Below, in pieces: positions 48,901 to 55,836 of a stretch of 64,000 bases of DNA. Position numbers and translations under genes: made by a program. This DNA is from Prolixibacteraceae bacterium (GTDB lineage Bacteria; Bacteroidota; Bacteroidia; Bacteroidales; Prolixibacteraceae). The notes under the pieces are model-generated. The model was given only the letters and a program-made list of their open reading frames with translations. It searched no databases and had not been told where the DNA came from. How positions within the stretch are numbered: position 1 is the first letter of the stretch; every line of letters begins with the position of its first letter. Location: the NCBI GenBank assembly GCA_028683385.1, contig JAQUIJ010000002.1, positions 467,233 to 531,232 of the forward strand. The letters run 5' to 3'.

Positions 48901-50239
48901 ATTTATCGTTGTTAGCCGTTTGGCCGAATTAAGAATCATCGATAAAAATACAAGAATTCAACTTTCAACTCATAACATTCCTTACGGATCGAAACTGTAC
49001 ATCGAAAATGGACAGGAAGTGAAAAAAGGAATGATGATTTGCGAATGGGATCCATATAATGGTGTAATCATCACTGAATTCAAAGGAAAAGTTGCTTTTG
49101 AACAAGTAATTGATGGTGTTACTTATCGCGAAGAATCGGATGAGCAAACCGGTTACAAGGAAAAAGTAATTATCGAAACTCGTGATAAAACCAAAAACCC
49201 GGGCTTGAGAATTCTGGACGAAAAAGGTGATACGATTCGTACATATAACTTACCGGTAGCTGGTCACATGGCTGTTGAAGACGGTCAGATTGTAGAAGCC
49301 GGTGCTGTTCTGGTTAAAATTCCTCGTGCTGCTGGTAAAGCTGGTGATATCACCGGTGGTTTGCCTCGTGTAACAGAGTTGTTTGAGGCCAGAAATCCAT
49401 CGAATCCTGCTGTTGTGTCTGAAATCGACGGTGAAATTTCTTTAGGTAAAATCAAACGTGGTAACCGCGAAATCGTGGTGACTTCGAAAACCGGAGAAGT
49501 TAAACGTTATTTGGTACCACTTTCCCGCCAGATTCTGGTTCAGGAAAATGACTATATCCGTGCTGGAACACCGCTTTCTGACGGTGCCACCACACCTTCT
49601 GACATCCTTGCAATTAAGGGGCCAACTGCAGTTCAGGAATATATTTTGAATGAAGTTCAGGATGTGTACCGTATGCAGGGGGTAAAAATCAACGATAAAC
49701 ATTACGAGGTGATTATTCGCCAGATGATGCGCAAGGTTGAGATCGACGATCCGGGCGATACCCGTTTCCTTGAAAAACAGATTGTTGACAAACACGAATT
49801 CCTGCATGAAAATGACTGGATTTATAACAAGAAAGTTGTTGTTGATGCTGGTGATTCGGATAGTTTGAAACCGGGTATGATTATTACTTCACGTCGTTTG
49901 AGAGATGAAAATTCGAATCTGCGTCGTCGTGATAAGAAACTGGTTGAAGCCAACGATGCTGTTCCTGCTACATCTAGTCAGATTCTTCAGGGAATTACCC
50001 GTGCTGCACTTCAAACACGTAGCTGGTTATCTGCTGCATCGTTCCAGGAAACTACAAAAGTTCTGAACGAAGCTGCAATTCACGGAAAAGTTGATTATTT
50101 GGACGGGCTGAAAGAAAACGTAATTTGCGGACACTTGATCCCAGCCGGTACCGGATTGAAAGAATACAAGAATCTGGTAGTTGGTTCGCGCGACGAGTAT
50201 GACAAAATGGTTGAAGTAAAAGATTCAGATCGCTATTAA
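45971..50239 (+). CDS. rpoC: RNA polymerase beta' subunit
   Basis: A 1422-residue beta' subunit with the N-terminal zinc ribbon ([21 protein letters not shown], cysteines at about 58-78), the Mg-binding [15 protein letters not shown] (about 465-479), the trigger-loop region [20 protein letters not shown] (about 914-933) and the second zinc site around [13 protein letters not shown]. No inserts or breaks were seen. rpoB ends 60 bp upstream; the next gene (DUF3467) begins 10 bp downstream and is probably cotranscribed. Confidence 0.98.
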   Translation: MAFRKDNKVKSSFAKIGISLASPEEVLERSHGEVLKPETINYRTYKPERDGLFCERIFGPVKDYECHCGKYKRIRYKGIVCDRCGVEVTEKKVRRERMGHISLVVPVAHIWYFKSLPNKIGYLLGLPTKKLDAIIYYERYVVINAGIKAQDGVKYLDFLTEEEYLDILDTLPKENQYLDDSDPNKFIARMGADALYTLLQRLELDEMSFDLRHRANTETSQQRKNEALKRLNVVEAFRASKNINRPEWMIVKVVPVIPPDLRPLVPLDGGRFATSDLNDLYRRVIIRNNRLKRLIEIKAPEVILRNEKRMLQEAVDSLFDNSRKSNAVKTENNRALKSLSDSLKGKQGRFRQNLLGKRVDYSARSVIVVGPKLKLHECGIPKDMAAELFKPFIIRKLIERGIVKTVKSAKKIVDRKDPVVWDILENVLKGHPVMLNRAPTLHRLSIQAFQPVLVEGKAIQLHPLVCTGFNADFDGDQMAVHVPLGNAAVLEAQMLMLASHNLLNPANGAPITVPSQDMVLGLYYMTKPRAGARGEGMVFYSTEEVVIAYNENVIDLHAIVKVKVVDVDENGEMFKHIIETSVGRIIFNQVVPKEVGYINQLLTKKSLRTIISDIYKKTGNAVTVRFLDDIKDLGYTMAYRGGLSFNLSDVVVPFDKKEIVDAGYAEVEEVMSNYNMGFITNNERYNQVIDIWTHANAKLTNSVMKTLSTDRQGFNSVYMMLDSGARGSKEQIRQLCGMRGLMAKPQKSGSTGSQIIENPILANFKEGLSVLEYFISTHGARKGLADTALKTADAGYLTRRLVDVAQDVIIQEEDCGTLRGLIASAIKNNEEVVASLTERILGRSTVHDIYNPLSGELIVASGEIITDEVAHKIEDSPIESVEIRSVLTCESKVGVCAKCYGLNLAGSTMVQRGEAVGVIAAQSIGEPGTQLTLRTFHVGGIAGNISTQSMIESKYDGIAEIEELRVVEQLNETGIKTFIVVSRLAELRIIDKNTRIQLSTHNIPYGSKLYIENGQEVKKGMMICEWDPYNGVIITEFKGKVAFEQVIDGVTYREESDEQTGYKEKVIIETRDKTKNPGLRILDEKGDTIRTYNLPVAGHMAVEDGQIVEAGAVLVKIPRAAGKAGDITGGLPRVTELFEARNPSNPAVVSEIDGEISLGKIKRGNREIVVTSKTGEVKRYLVPLSRQILVQENDYIRAGTPLSDGATTPSDILAIKGPTAVQEYILNEVQDVYRMQGVKINDKHYEVIIRQMMRKVEIDDPGDTRFLEKQIVDKHEFLHENDWIYNKKVVVDAGDSDSLKPGMIITSRRLRDENSNLRRRDKKLVEANDAVPATSSQILQGITRAALQTRSWLSAASFQETTKVLNEAAIHGKVDYLDGLKENVICGHLIPAGTGLKEYKNLVVGSRDEYDKMVEVKDSDRY

Positions 50240-50249
50240 TTGAAAAGTT

Positions 50250-50570
50250 ATGGAAGATCAGAAAAACAACAACCAGTTGCAGATTGAGTTAACCGAAGAG
50301 ATCGCTCAAGGAATTTATTCCAATTTGGCAATTATCACACATTCAAGTTCAGAATTTGTAGTTGATTTTGTGAGAGTAATGCCGGGTATACCTAAAGCGA
50401 ACGTAAAATCTAGAGTTATCTTAACTCCTGAACATGCCAAACGGTTATTGCTTGCATTGCAGGAAAACATTCAGAAATATGAAGCCGTGAATGGCTCTAT
50501 CAAGAATGTACGGGGACACGATCCTTTTATTCCGCCAATGTCGTTCGGAGGTCCTGCTCCAATAGCATAA
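50250..50570 (+). CDS. DUF3467 family protein
   Basis: This 106-residue protein carries the DUF3467 pattern: QIELTEEIAQGIYSNLAIIT (about 11-30), SSSEFVVDFVRVMPGIPKAN (33-52) and VILTPEHAKRLLLALQENI (58-76). Its C-terminus is disordered and Pro-rich. No catalytic motif is visible. The family is widespread and unnamed; in Bacteroidota it regularly follows rpoC, which suggests a link to transcription, but this is guilt by association. It lies 10 bp after rpoC and ends at a terminator. Confidence 0.88.
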   Translation: MEDQKNNNQLQIELTEEIAQGIYSNLAIITHSSSEFVVDFVRVMPGIPKANVKSRVILTPEHAKRLLLALQENIQKYEAVNGSIKNVRGHDPFIPPMSFGGPAPIA

Positions 50571-50590
50571 AAACATAGTTAGTAATGAAA

Positions 50591-50618
50591 AAGGGATGTC
50601 AATTGGCATCCCTTTTTT
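50591..50618 (+). terminator. Terminator of the rpoBC unit
   Basis: AAGGGATG (50591-50598) pairs with CATCCCTT (50607-50614), followed by TTTT. It closes the ribosomal protein/polymerase series. Confidence 0.9.
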
Positions 50619-50805
50619 ATTCCCTTAACAATTTAGATAATCTAATTGATATATGTCAATTGTTAAATATTAATGTTAATTAATTGATAAAAGATAAAAC
50701 GAACTAATATTCAGCATAAAGAGAAGCAATTTTTAATGGTATTATTACTTTTAAAGTATTTATAATGGGAATTGTTTTTTTTTTCAAACCTAAATAAAAT
50801 GAATC

Positions 50806-51066
50806 ATGAATGATATGGGAGTTGCTCTTGAGCTTTTGGGTATCGGGATGGTTACTGTTTTTACTATTCTAGCTTTGGTGGTAATTTTAGGAAACTTAAT
50901 AATCCGGTTTGTAAATCGGTTTATTCCTGAAATTGAAAAAGTTTCAGCAAGAGCAGGACAGACTGTATCTTATGAGATCAGTCAGAAGAAAATGGCAGTT
51001 ATTGTATCAGCCGTAAATAAGCTGACTAAAGGTACCGGACGAGTCAATAAAATTGAAAAGCTATAG
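50806..51066 (+). CDS. OadG-family gamma subunit of a Na+-pumping decarboxylase
   Basis: A short 86-residue membrane protein with one helix (about 8-33, LELLGIGMVTVFTILALVVI), as in OadG/MmdD gamma-type subunits that hold the soluble carboxyltransferase at the membrane. The C-terminal tail is basic. It lies directly before a carboxyltransferase-biotin protein and OadB beta subunit, so all three should form one complex. The small size and the context are the main evidence. Confidence 0.85.
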   Translation: MNDMGVALELLGIGMVTVFTILALVVILGNLIIRFVNRFIPEIEKVSARAGQTVSYEISQKKMAVIVSAVNKLTKGTGRVNKIEKL

Positions 51067-51130
51067 TCCTTGTTCTTAAATTCTAACTAACAAATTATTT
51101 AAAAATCAACTATTCTAATACAACTGACTT

Positions 51131-53038
51131 ATGAGTGGAAGAAAGATTAAATTTTCATTGGTTTATCGTGACATGTGGCAATCATCAGGAAAGTATGTGC
51201 CACGGGTTGATCAATTGGTGAAGGTGGCTCCACATATTGTGGACATGGGATGCTTTGCACGTGTTGAAACCAATGGAGGCGGATTCGAGCAAATTAATTT
51301 ACTTTTCGGGGAAAACCCAAATAGATCAGTTCGTGAATGGACTAAACCATTTAACGACGCCGGGATCCAGACCCATATGCTGGAACGTGCTTTGAACGGT
51401 ATTCGCATGAATCCGGTTCCTGCTGATGTCAGGAAGTTAATGTTCAAGGTGAAAAAAAAGCAAGGAACTGATATTGCCCGCTCTTTTTGCGGATTGAATG
51501 ATCCACGAAACATTCTGGATTCGGTGAAATATGCCAAGGAAGGTGGAATGATCGCTCAGGCAACACTTAGTTTAACGTATTCAAAAGTGCACACTGCCGA
51601 GAGTTTTATTAAGTTGGCCGACGAATTGATTATTGGTGGTGCTGATGAAATTTGCCTGAAAGACATGGCAGGTATCGCACGTCCGGCGTGGTTGGGTAAA
51701 ATTGTAAGAGGGATTAAAGAATTACATCCTGAAACTCCGCTGGAATACCATTCACATTCAGGTCCGGGTTTTGCCATGGCAACCATCCTTGAAGTATGCC
51801 GTGCTGGTGTTGACTACATTGATGTGGCGATGGAACCTCTTTCATGGGGAACAGGTCACATCGATTTGCTTGCGGTTCATGCCATGTTGGAAGACGATGG
51901 GTTCGACGTTCCGGCTATCAACATGGAAGCTTACATGAAAGTACGCTCGCTGACTCAGGAATTTATTGACGATTTCCTTGGATATTATATCGATCCTAAA
52001 AACCGATACATGAATTCTATGCTCATTGGTCCTGGGTTACCTGGTGGTATGATGGGTTCTTTAATGGCTGATCTTGAAAACAACCTGGCCAGCCTGAATA
52101 AATGGATGGTTAAAAGAAATAAACCACTTTTAACTCAGGATGATTTGCTGATCAAATTGTTCAACGAGGTAGAATACATATGGCCAATGTTGGGTTATCC
52201 ACCTTTGGTTACCCCATACAGCCAATATGTGAAAAATCTGGCTCTGATGAATGTGATGCAAATCGAAAAAGGCGAGGCTCGCTGGAGCATGATTGCTGAC
52301 AATATTTGGGATATGCTGATTGGTAAGGGAGGAAAACTTCCAGGAGAATTAAGTCCTGAAATTGTAAAACTGGCAAAAGAAGCTGGTAAAGAATTTTTCA
52401 CGGGTCGTCCGCAGGATTTATTCCCAGATGCCTTGGATACATTCCGTAAAGAAATGACTGAAAAAGGATGGGATTTTGGACAGGATGACGAAGAGTTGTT
52501 TGAGTTGGCCATGCACCCACAGGAATATCGTGCCTACAAATCGGGCGCTGCTAAGAAAGCTTTCGAAGAAGATTTGGCAAAACGCAGACTTGAAGGTGGT
52601 GGCATCAATGCAGGAACTGCTGTTTCTGCTCCGGTTGTAGAAGCTTCAGCGGCTGACTTGAAACCAACAACCATGATTATTGATGTTGACGGCGAAAAAT
52701 TCAAAGTTTCTGTTGAATATGGTGATTTTGCTGTAACTCCATCAACAAACGGACACGCTAAAACTATTGCAAAAGCAGAACATGAAGCTGCTGCGACAAA
52801 CGGGGCGGTGAAAGATATCATAGCCCCACTCGAAGGTAAATTCTATCTTACCAAGGAGAGTTCTGAAACACCCTTAAAAGTTGGACAGACGATTAAAGCT
52901 GGTGATCTGATTGGTTATGTTGAAGCGATGAAAACCTTCAACGCGATTCGTTCCGATATTGCCGGAACGGTAGCCGAAATTTGCTATGCTACTGGTTCTG
53001 AGATTGAAGAAGACGATGTGCTAATCAAAATTAAATAA
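51131..53038 (+). CDS. Carboxyltransferase-biotin carrier subunit (OadA/PycB-like), variant active site
   Basis: This 635-residue protein has an HMGL-like carboxyltransferase TIM barrel (about 8-290), a conserved carboxylase middle domain (about 300-470), a linker and a C-terminal biotinyl domain with the lysine in VEAMKTFN (about 608). The metal-site Lys (EICLKDMAGI) and HxH (YHSHSGPG) remain. Compared with OadA, the DxxLRDxHQS start reads SLVYRDMWQS, the FDAMND loop reads FCGLND and the HxHxTTG Thr is Pro, so the first metal Asp, the His and the Thr are changed. The biotin motif is EAMKT, not EAMKM. It sits between the gamma and beta subunits of a Na+ pump, so a decarboxylase is likely, but oxaloacetate cannot be assumed as substrate. 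Confidence 0.85.
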   Translation: MSGRKIKFSLVYRDMWQSSGKYVPRVDQLVKVAPHIVDMGCFARVETNGGGFEQINLLFGENPNRSVREWTKPFNDAGIQTHMLERALNGIRMNPVPADVRKLMFKVKKKQGTDIARSFCGLNDPRNILDSVKYAKEGGMIAQATLSLTYSKVHTAESFIKLADELIIGGADEICLKDMAGIARPAWLGKIVRGIKELHPETPLEYHSHSGPGFAMATILEVCRAGVDYIDVAMEPLSWGTGHIDLLAVHAMLEDDGFDVPAINMEAYMKVRSLTQEFIDDFLGYYIDPKNRYMNSMLIGPGLPGGMMGSLMADLENNLASLNKWMVKRNKPLLTQDDLLIKLFNEVEYIWPMLGYPPLVTPYSQYVKNLALMNVMQIEKGEARWSMIADNIWDMLIGKGGKLPGELSPEIVKLAKEAGKEFFTGRPQDLFPDALDTFRKEMTEKGWDFGQDDEELFELAMHPQEYRAYKSGAAKKAFEEDLAKRRLEGGGINAGTAVSAPVVEASAADLKPTTMIIDVDGEKFKVSVEYGDFAVTPSTNGHAKTIAKAEHEAAATNGAVKDIIAPLEGKFYLTKESSETPLKVGQTIKAGDLIGYVEAMKTFNAIRSDIAGTVAEICYATGSEIEEDDVLIKIK

Positions 53039-53050
53039 CCGAACAGAAAT

Positions 53051-54262
53051 ATGGGTATTTTAGAGAATCTCTATAAAATGACGGCTTTTCAGGATATATT
53101 TAATAATCCTGGATATCTGTTGATGCTGGCTATTGGCGCATTCCTTTTGTATTTAGGTATTCGCAAGCAGTATGAACCATTGTTGTTGGTTCCAATTGCC
53201 TTTGGAGTAATCTTGGCAAATTTGCCGGGGGGCCAGATGGGTGTTGTTTCTGCTGATTTAATAAATTTAGAAGGCGGACATACCAAAAATCTTTTGGAAA
53301 TAGCGCATGATTATGGTATTATGAATTTCCTTTACTATTCATTAATCAAAACTGGTTTTTTGCCACCAATTATTTTTATGGGTATTGGTGCTTTGACTGA
53401 TTTTGGACCAATGTTGCGTAACCTGAAATTAGCATTTTTTGGTGCTGCCGCTCAATTAGGAATTTTTGTTGTCCTTATTTCTGCGATTGCACTTGGCTTT
53501 ACAGCCAAAGAAGCTGCGTCGCTTGGAATTATTGGTGGAGCCGATGGCCCAACAGCTATTTACACTACGATAAAACTAGCTCCACACTTGTTAGGTCCAA
53601 TTGCAATTGCTGCTTATTCTTATATGGCTTTGGTTCCGGTGATAATACCACTTGTCGTTAGATTTACCTGTACCAAAAAGGAACTTTTAATTAACATGAA
53701 GGAAATGGATAAAAAATATCCACCAAATCTAAAAATTAAGAACCTTAAGGCTGTAAAAATTGCATTCCCAATCGTTCTTGGAATTGTCGTCTCCATTTTT
53801 GTTCCTTCTTCAGTTCCACTTTTGGGGATGTTACTCTTTGGTAACCTGATTAAAGAGATTGGTGCTAATGTTGCACGGTTAAGCGAAGCTGCAACTGGGT
53901 CGATTCTGAATACAGCAACCATTTTTCTTGGATTAACCGTTGGTGCAACCATGACTGCTCAGGTTTTTCTTGATTTTAAAACGATTATGATTGTAGTGGG
54001 AGGATTCCTGGCATTTGCGATTTCAATTTTTGGTGGTATTATGGCCGTTAAAATAACGAACCTGTTCAACAAAAAGAAGATTAATCCATTGATCGGCGCT
54101 ACCGGACTAAGTGCAGTTCCTATGGCTTCGCGTGTGGCTAACGATATCGCTTTAAAACATGATTCTTCGAATCATATTTTGCAATATTGTATGTCTAGTA
54201 ATATCTCAGGTGTGATTGGATCGGCTGTTGCTGCCGGTGTGCTGATTTCGTTCCTGCAATAA
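53051..54262 (+). CDS. oadB: OadB/MmdB-type Na+-translocating decarboxylase beta subunit
   Basis: This 403-residue integral membrane protein decarboxylates carboxybiotin and exports Na+. The conserved GIIGGADGPTAIYTTIKLAP (about 157-176), with the Na+-site Asp, AAYSYMALVPVIIPLVVR and the C-terminal GLSAVPMASRVANDIALKHD are all present, in a protein with about ten membrane helices. It follows the carboxyltransferase by 12 bp and ends just before a terminator. The symbol refers to the family; the substrate of the complex is set by the unusual carboxyltransferase upstream. Confidence 0.93.
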   Translation: MGILENLYKMTAFQDIFNNPGYLLMLAIGAFLLYLGIRKQYEPLLLVPIAFGVILANLPGGQMGVVSADLINLEGGHTKNLLEIAHDYGIMNFLYYSLIKTGFLPPIIFMGIGALTDFGPMLRNLKLAFFGAAAQLGIFVVLISAIALGFTAKEAASLGIIGGADGPTAIYTTIKLAPHLLGPIAIAAYSYMALVPVIIPLVVRFTCTKKELLINMKEMDKKYPPNLKIKNLKAVKIAFPIVLGIVVSIFVPSSVPLLGMLLFGNLIKEIGANVARLSEAATGSILNTATIFLGLTVGATMTAQVFLDFKTIMIVVGGFLAFAISIFGGIMAVKITNLFNKKKINPLIGATGLSAVPMASRVANDIALKHDSSNHILQYCMSSNISGVIGSAVAAGVLISFLQ

Positions 54263-54267
54263 GAATA

Positions 54268-54285
54268 TAATAAGTAGTTCTGAAA
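54268..54285 (+). repeat. 18 bp direct repeat, copy 1 (copy 2 at 55544-55561)
   Basis: TAATAAGTAGTTCTGAAA lies just after the oadB stop and is repeated exactly at 55544-55561, next to the MITE-like element. The two copies bracket the htrA-like gene. Confidence 0.9.
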
Positions 54286-54315
54286 CGTCCTTCGGTAACG
54301 GAGGACGTTTTTTTT
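54283..54315 (+). terminator. Terminator of the Na+ pump operon
   Basis: AAACGTCC (54283-54290) pairs with GGACGTTT (54303-54310); TTCG/CGGA pairs inside extend the stem to 12 bp with a GTAA tetraloop, followed by a T run. Confidence 0.9.
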
Positions 54316-54448
54316 ATGGAAATTTTTTCAGCTCCATTTTTTTTCGATTAGGTAGTCCAGAAATTTATGCGCCTGCCATGCTGTCAGCAATTTTAGATGG
54401 AATAAGAATTGCATATCCGAAATTATTATTCATATAAAAATAGGAAGT

Positions 54449-55468
54449 ATGGAACTGATATCAAATTATACTGACCGGACAAATGCCACCTATTTTAACA
54501 ACAATGAGGATGAAATTCTTGACTCTTATTCGAGCACAATTGTTGATGTTGCTAAAAAAGTGAGCCGCTCAGTCGTACAAGTAAGTGTGGTGAAAAATGC
54601 AGATAAAACCCCGCAGTCAAAGCAGCGACCTAATAATCGACCCTTGGAGGCCAATGGTTCTGGATTTATTATATCGACAGATGGTTTGTTAATTACGAAT
54701 AACCACGTTGCAGGCGATTGCGAAAAAATAACAATCACCTTGCAGGATGGCCGAACTTATCAGCCCATTGTGGTTGGTCTCGATCCATATACGGATTTGG
54801 CTGTGTTGAAAATTGATGCTGAAGGACTCAAAGCGCTCAGTTTCGCTGATTCGGATCATTTGCAGGTGGGACAGATGGCCATTGCAGTAGGAAATCCATT
54901 TGGCTTTAATTACACGGTCACTGCTGGCGTGGTAAGTGCCTTGGGACGAACCCTGCGTTCTGAGACTGGCCGCATGATTGACAATGTGATTCAAACCGAT
55001 GCCGCCTTGAATCCAGGAAACTCAGGAGGACCGTTGGTGAACTCGCGTGGCGAGGTGATTGGGGTAAATACAGCTATTATTGCCATGGCTCAGGGCTTGT
55101 GTTTTGCCGTTTCGTCCAATCTCACTCGTTACGTTGTTGGAAAACTGGTATTGGAAGGAAAGGTTAAACGAGCATTTCTCGGAATAGCTGGTCAAACGGT
55201 CAACCTATCCGAACGGATTGTTTCGTACAATAAGCTGGAAGTAAAGAGTGGTGTTTATGTCGCCGAAAAAGATCGGTATGAAGGCGTTTACAATACCGAT
55301 TTGTTCCGGAGTGACATTATTGTGGGTTTAAATGAAAATCCGATACAGTCGGTTGACGATTTGCACCGTCTTTTAGACGAAAACATGGTTGGCAAAGTGG
55401 TTGATTTGGCCGTGTTGCGAAATAATATAAAGATCCGGGTGCAGGTTATACCTGGAGAATTGGCCTGA
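54449..55468 (+). CDS. HtrA/DegP-like serine protease with PDZ domain, no signal peptide
   Basis: This 339-residue S1C protease has the triad His in LLITNNHVAG (about 88), Asp in DPYTDLAVLKID (about 115) and Ser in NPGNSGGPLVNSRGEVIGVN (about 194), and one PDZ-like domain (about 245-335). AGGAAG lies before the ATG. The N-terminus (MELISNYTDRTNATYFNNNE) is hydrophilic, so there is neither signal peptide nor membrane anchor, unlike DegP/DegS. It could be cytoplasmic, or exported by another route. It stands alone between the Na+ pump operon and a MITE-like element. Confidence 0.9.
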   Translation: MELISNYTDRTNATYFNNNEDEILDSYSSTIVDVAKKVSRSVVQVSVVKNADKTPQSKQRPNNRPLEANGSGFIISTDGLLITNNHVAGDCEKITITLQDGRTYQPIVVGLDPYTDLAVLKIDAEGLKALSFADSDHLQVGQMAIAVGNPFGFNYTVTAGVVSALGRTLRSETGRMIDNVIQTDAALNPGNSGGPLVNSRGEVIGVNTAIIAMAQGLCFAVSSNLTRYVVGKLVLEGKVKRAFLGIAGQTVNLSERIVSYNKLEVKSGVYVAEKDRYEGVYNTDLFRSDIIVGLNENPIQSVDDLHRLLDENMVGKVVDLAVLRNNIKIRVQVIPGELA

Positions 55469-55543
55469 AATATAGGTAAATATTAGTTTTATTAACAATA
55501 AAGAAAATATCTGCCTTTATTGCATGGTATAATCGATGAAAAG

Positions 55544-55561
55544 TAATAAGTAGTTCTGAAA
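55544..55561 (+). repeat. 18 bp direct repeat, copy 2
   Basis: Identical to 54268-54285. Its last four bases overlap the left terminal repeat of the MITE-like element at 55558. Confidence 0.9.
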
Positions 55562-55756
55562 GAGGCTGTATCAAAAGTGATTCTGTTTTTTCAAAGCTTA
55601 CAATTTGAAAGTAAAGACACTGCTAAAACCCCTAAATCCCCTGAAGGGGACTTAAAAGCCGCCCCTTCAGGGGAGGTTTGGAGGGGTGAAATGAAGGTAA
55701 ACTTACAATTTGAAAGTTCCATTTATTAAATTTTGACTTTTGATACAGCCTCTTTC
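55558..55756. mobile_element. MITE-like element with 21 bp perfect terminal inverted repeats
   Basis: A 199 bp segment with perfect 21 bp inverted ends (55558-55578 and 55736-55756, core GAGGCTGTATCAAAAGT). Inside are a 16 bp direct repeat CTTACAATTTGAAAGT (55597-55612 and 55702-55717) and a GC-rich palindrome CCCCTGAAGGGG (55639-55650) / CCCCTTCAGGGG (55662-55673). It has no reading frame. The end sequence resembles those of Bacteroidota transposases of the IS1182/IS4-like type (from memory). It fills most of the 55469-55836 spacer. No clear target-site duplication was found. Confidence 0.75.
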
Positions 55757-55836
55757 TTTATTTGTGAGGTATGGCATTAAAGTAATCTGAAAAGTTAAAA
55801 TCCGGGGATAAGTGGTTTTAAATATCAGACTTGATT

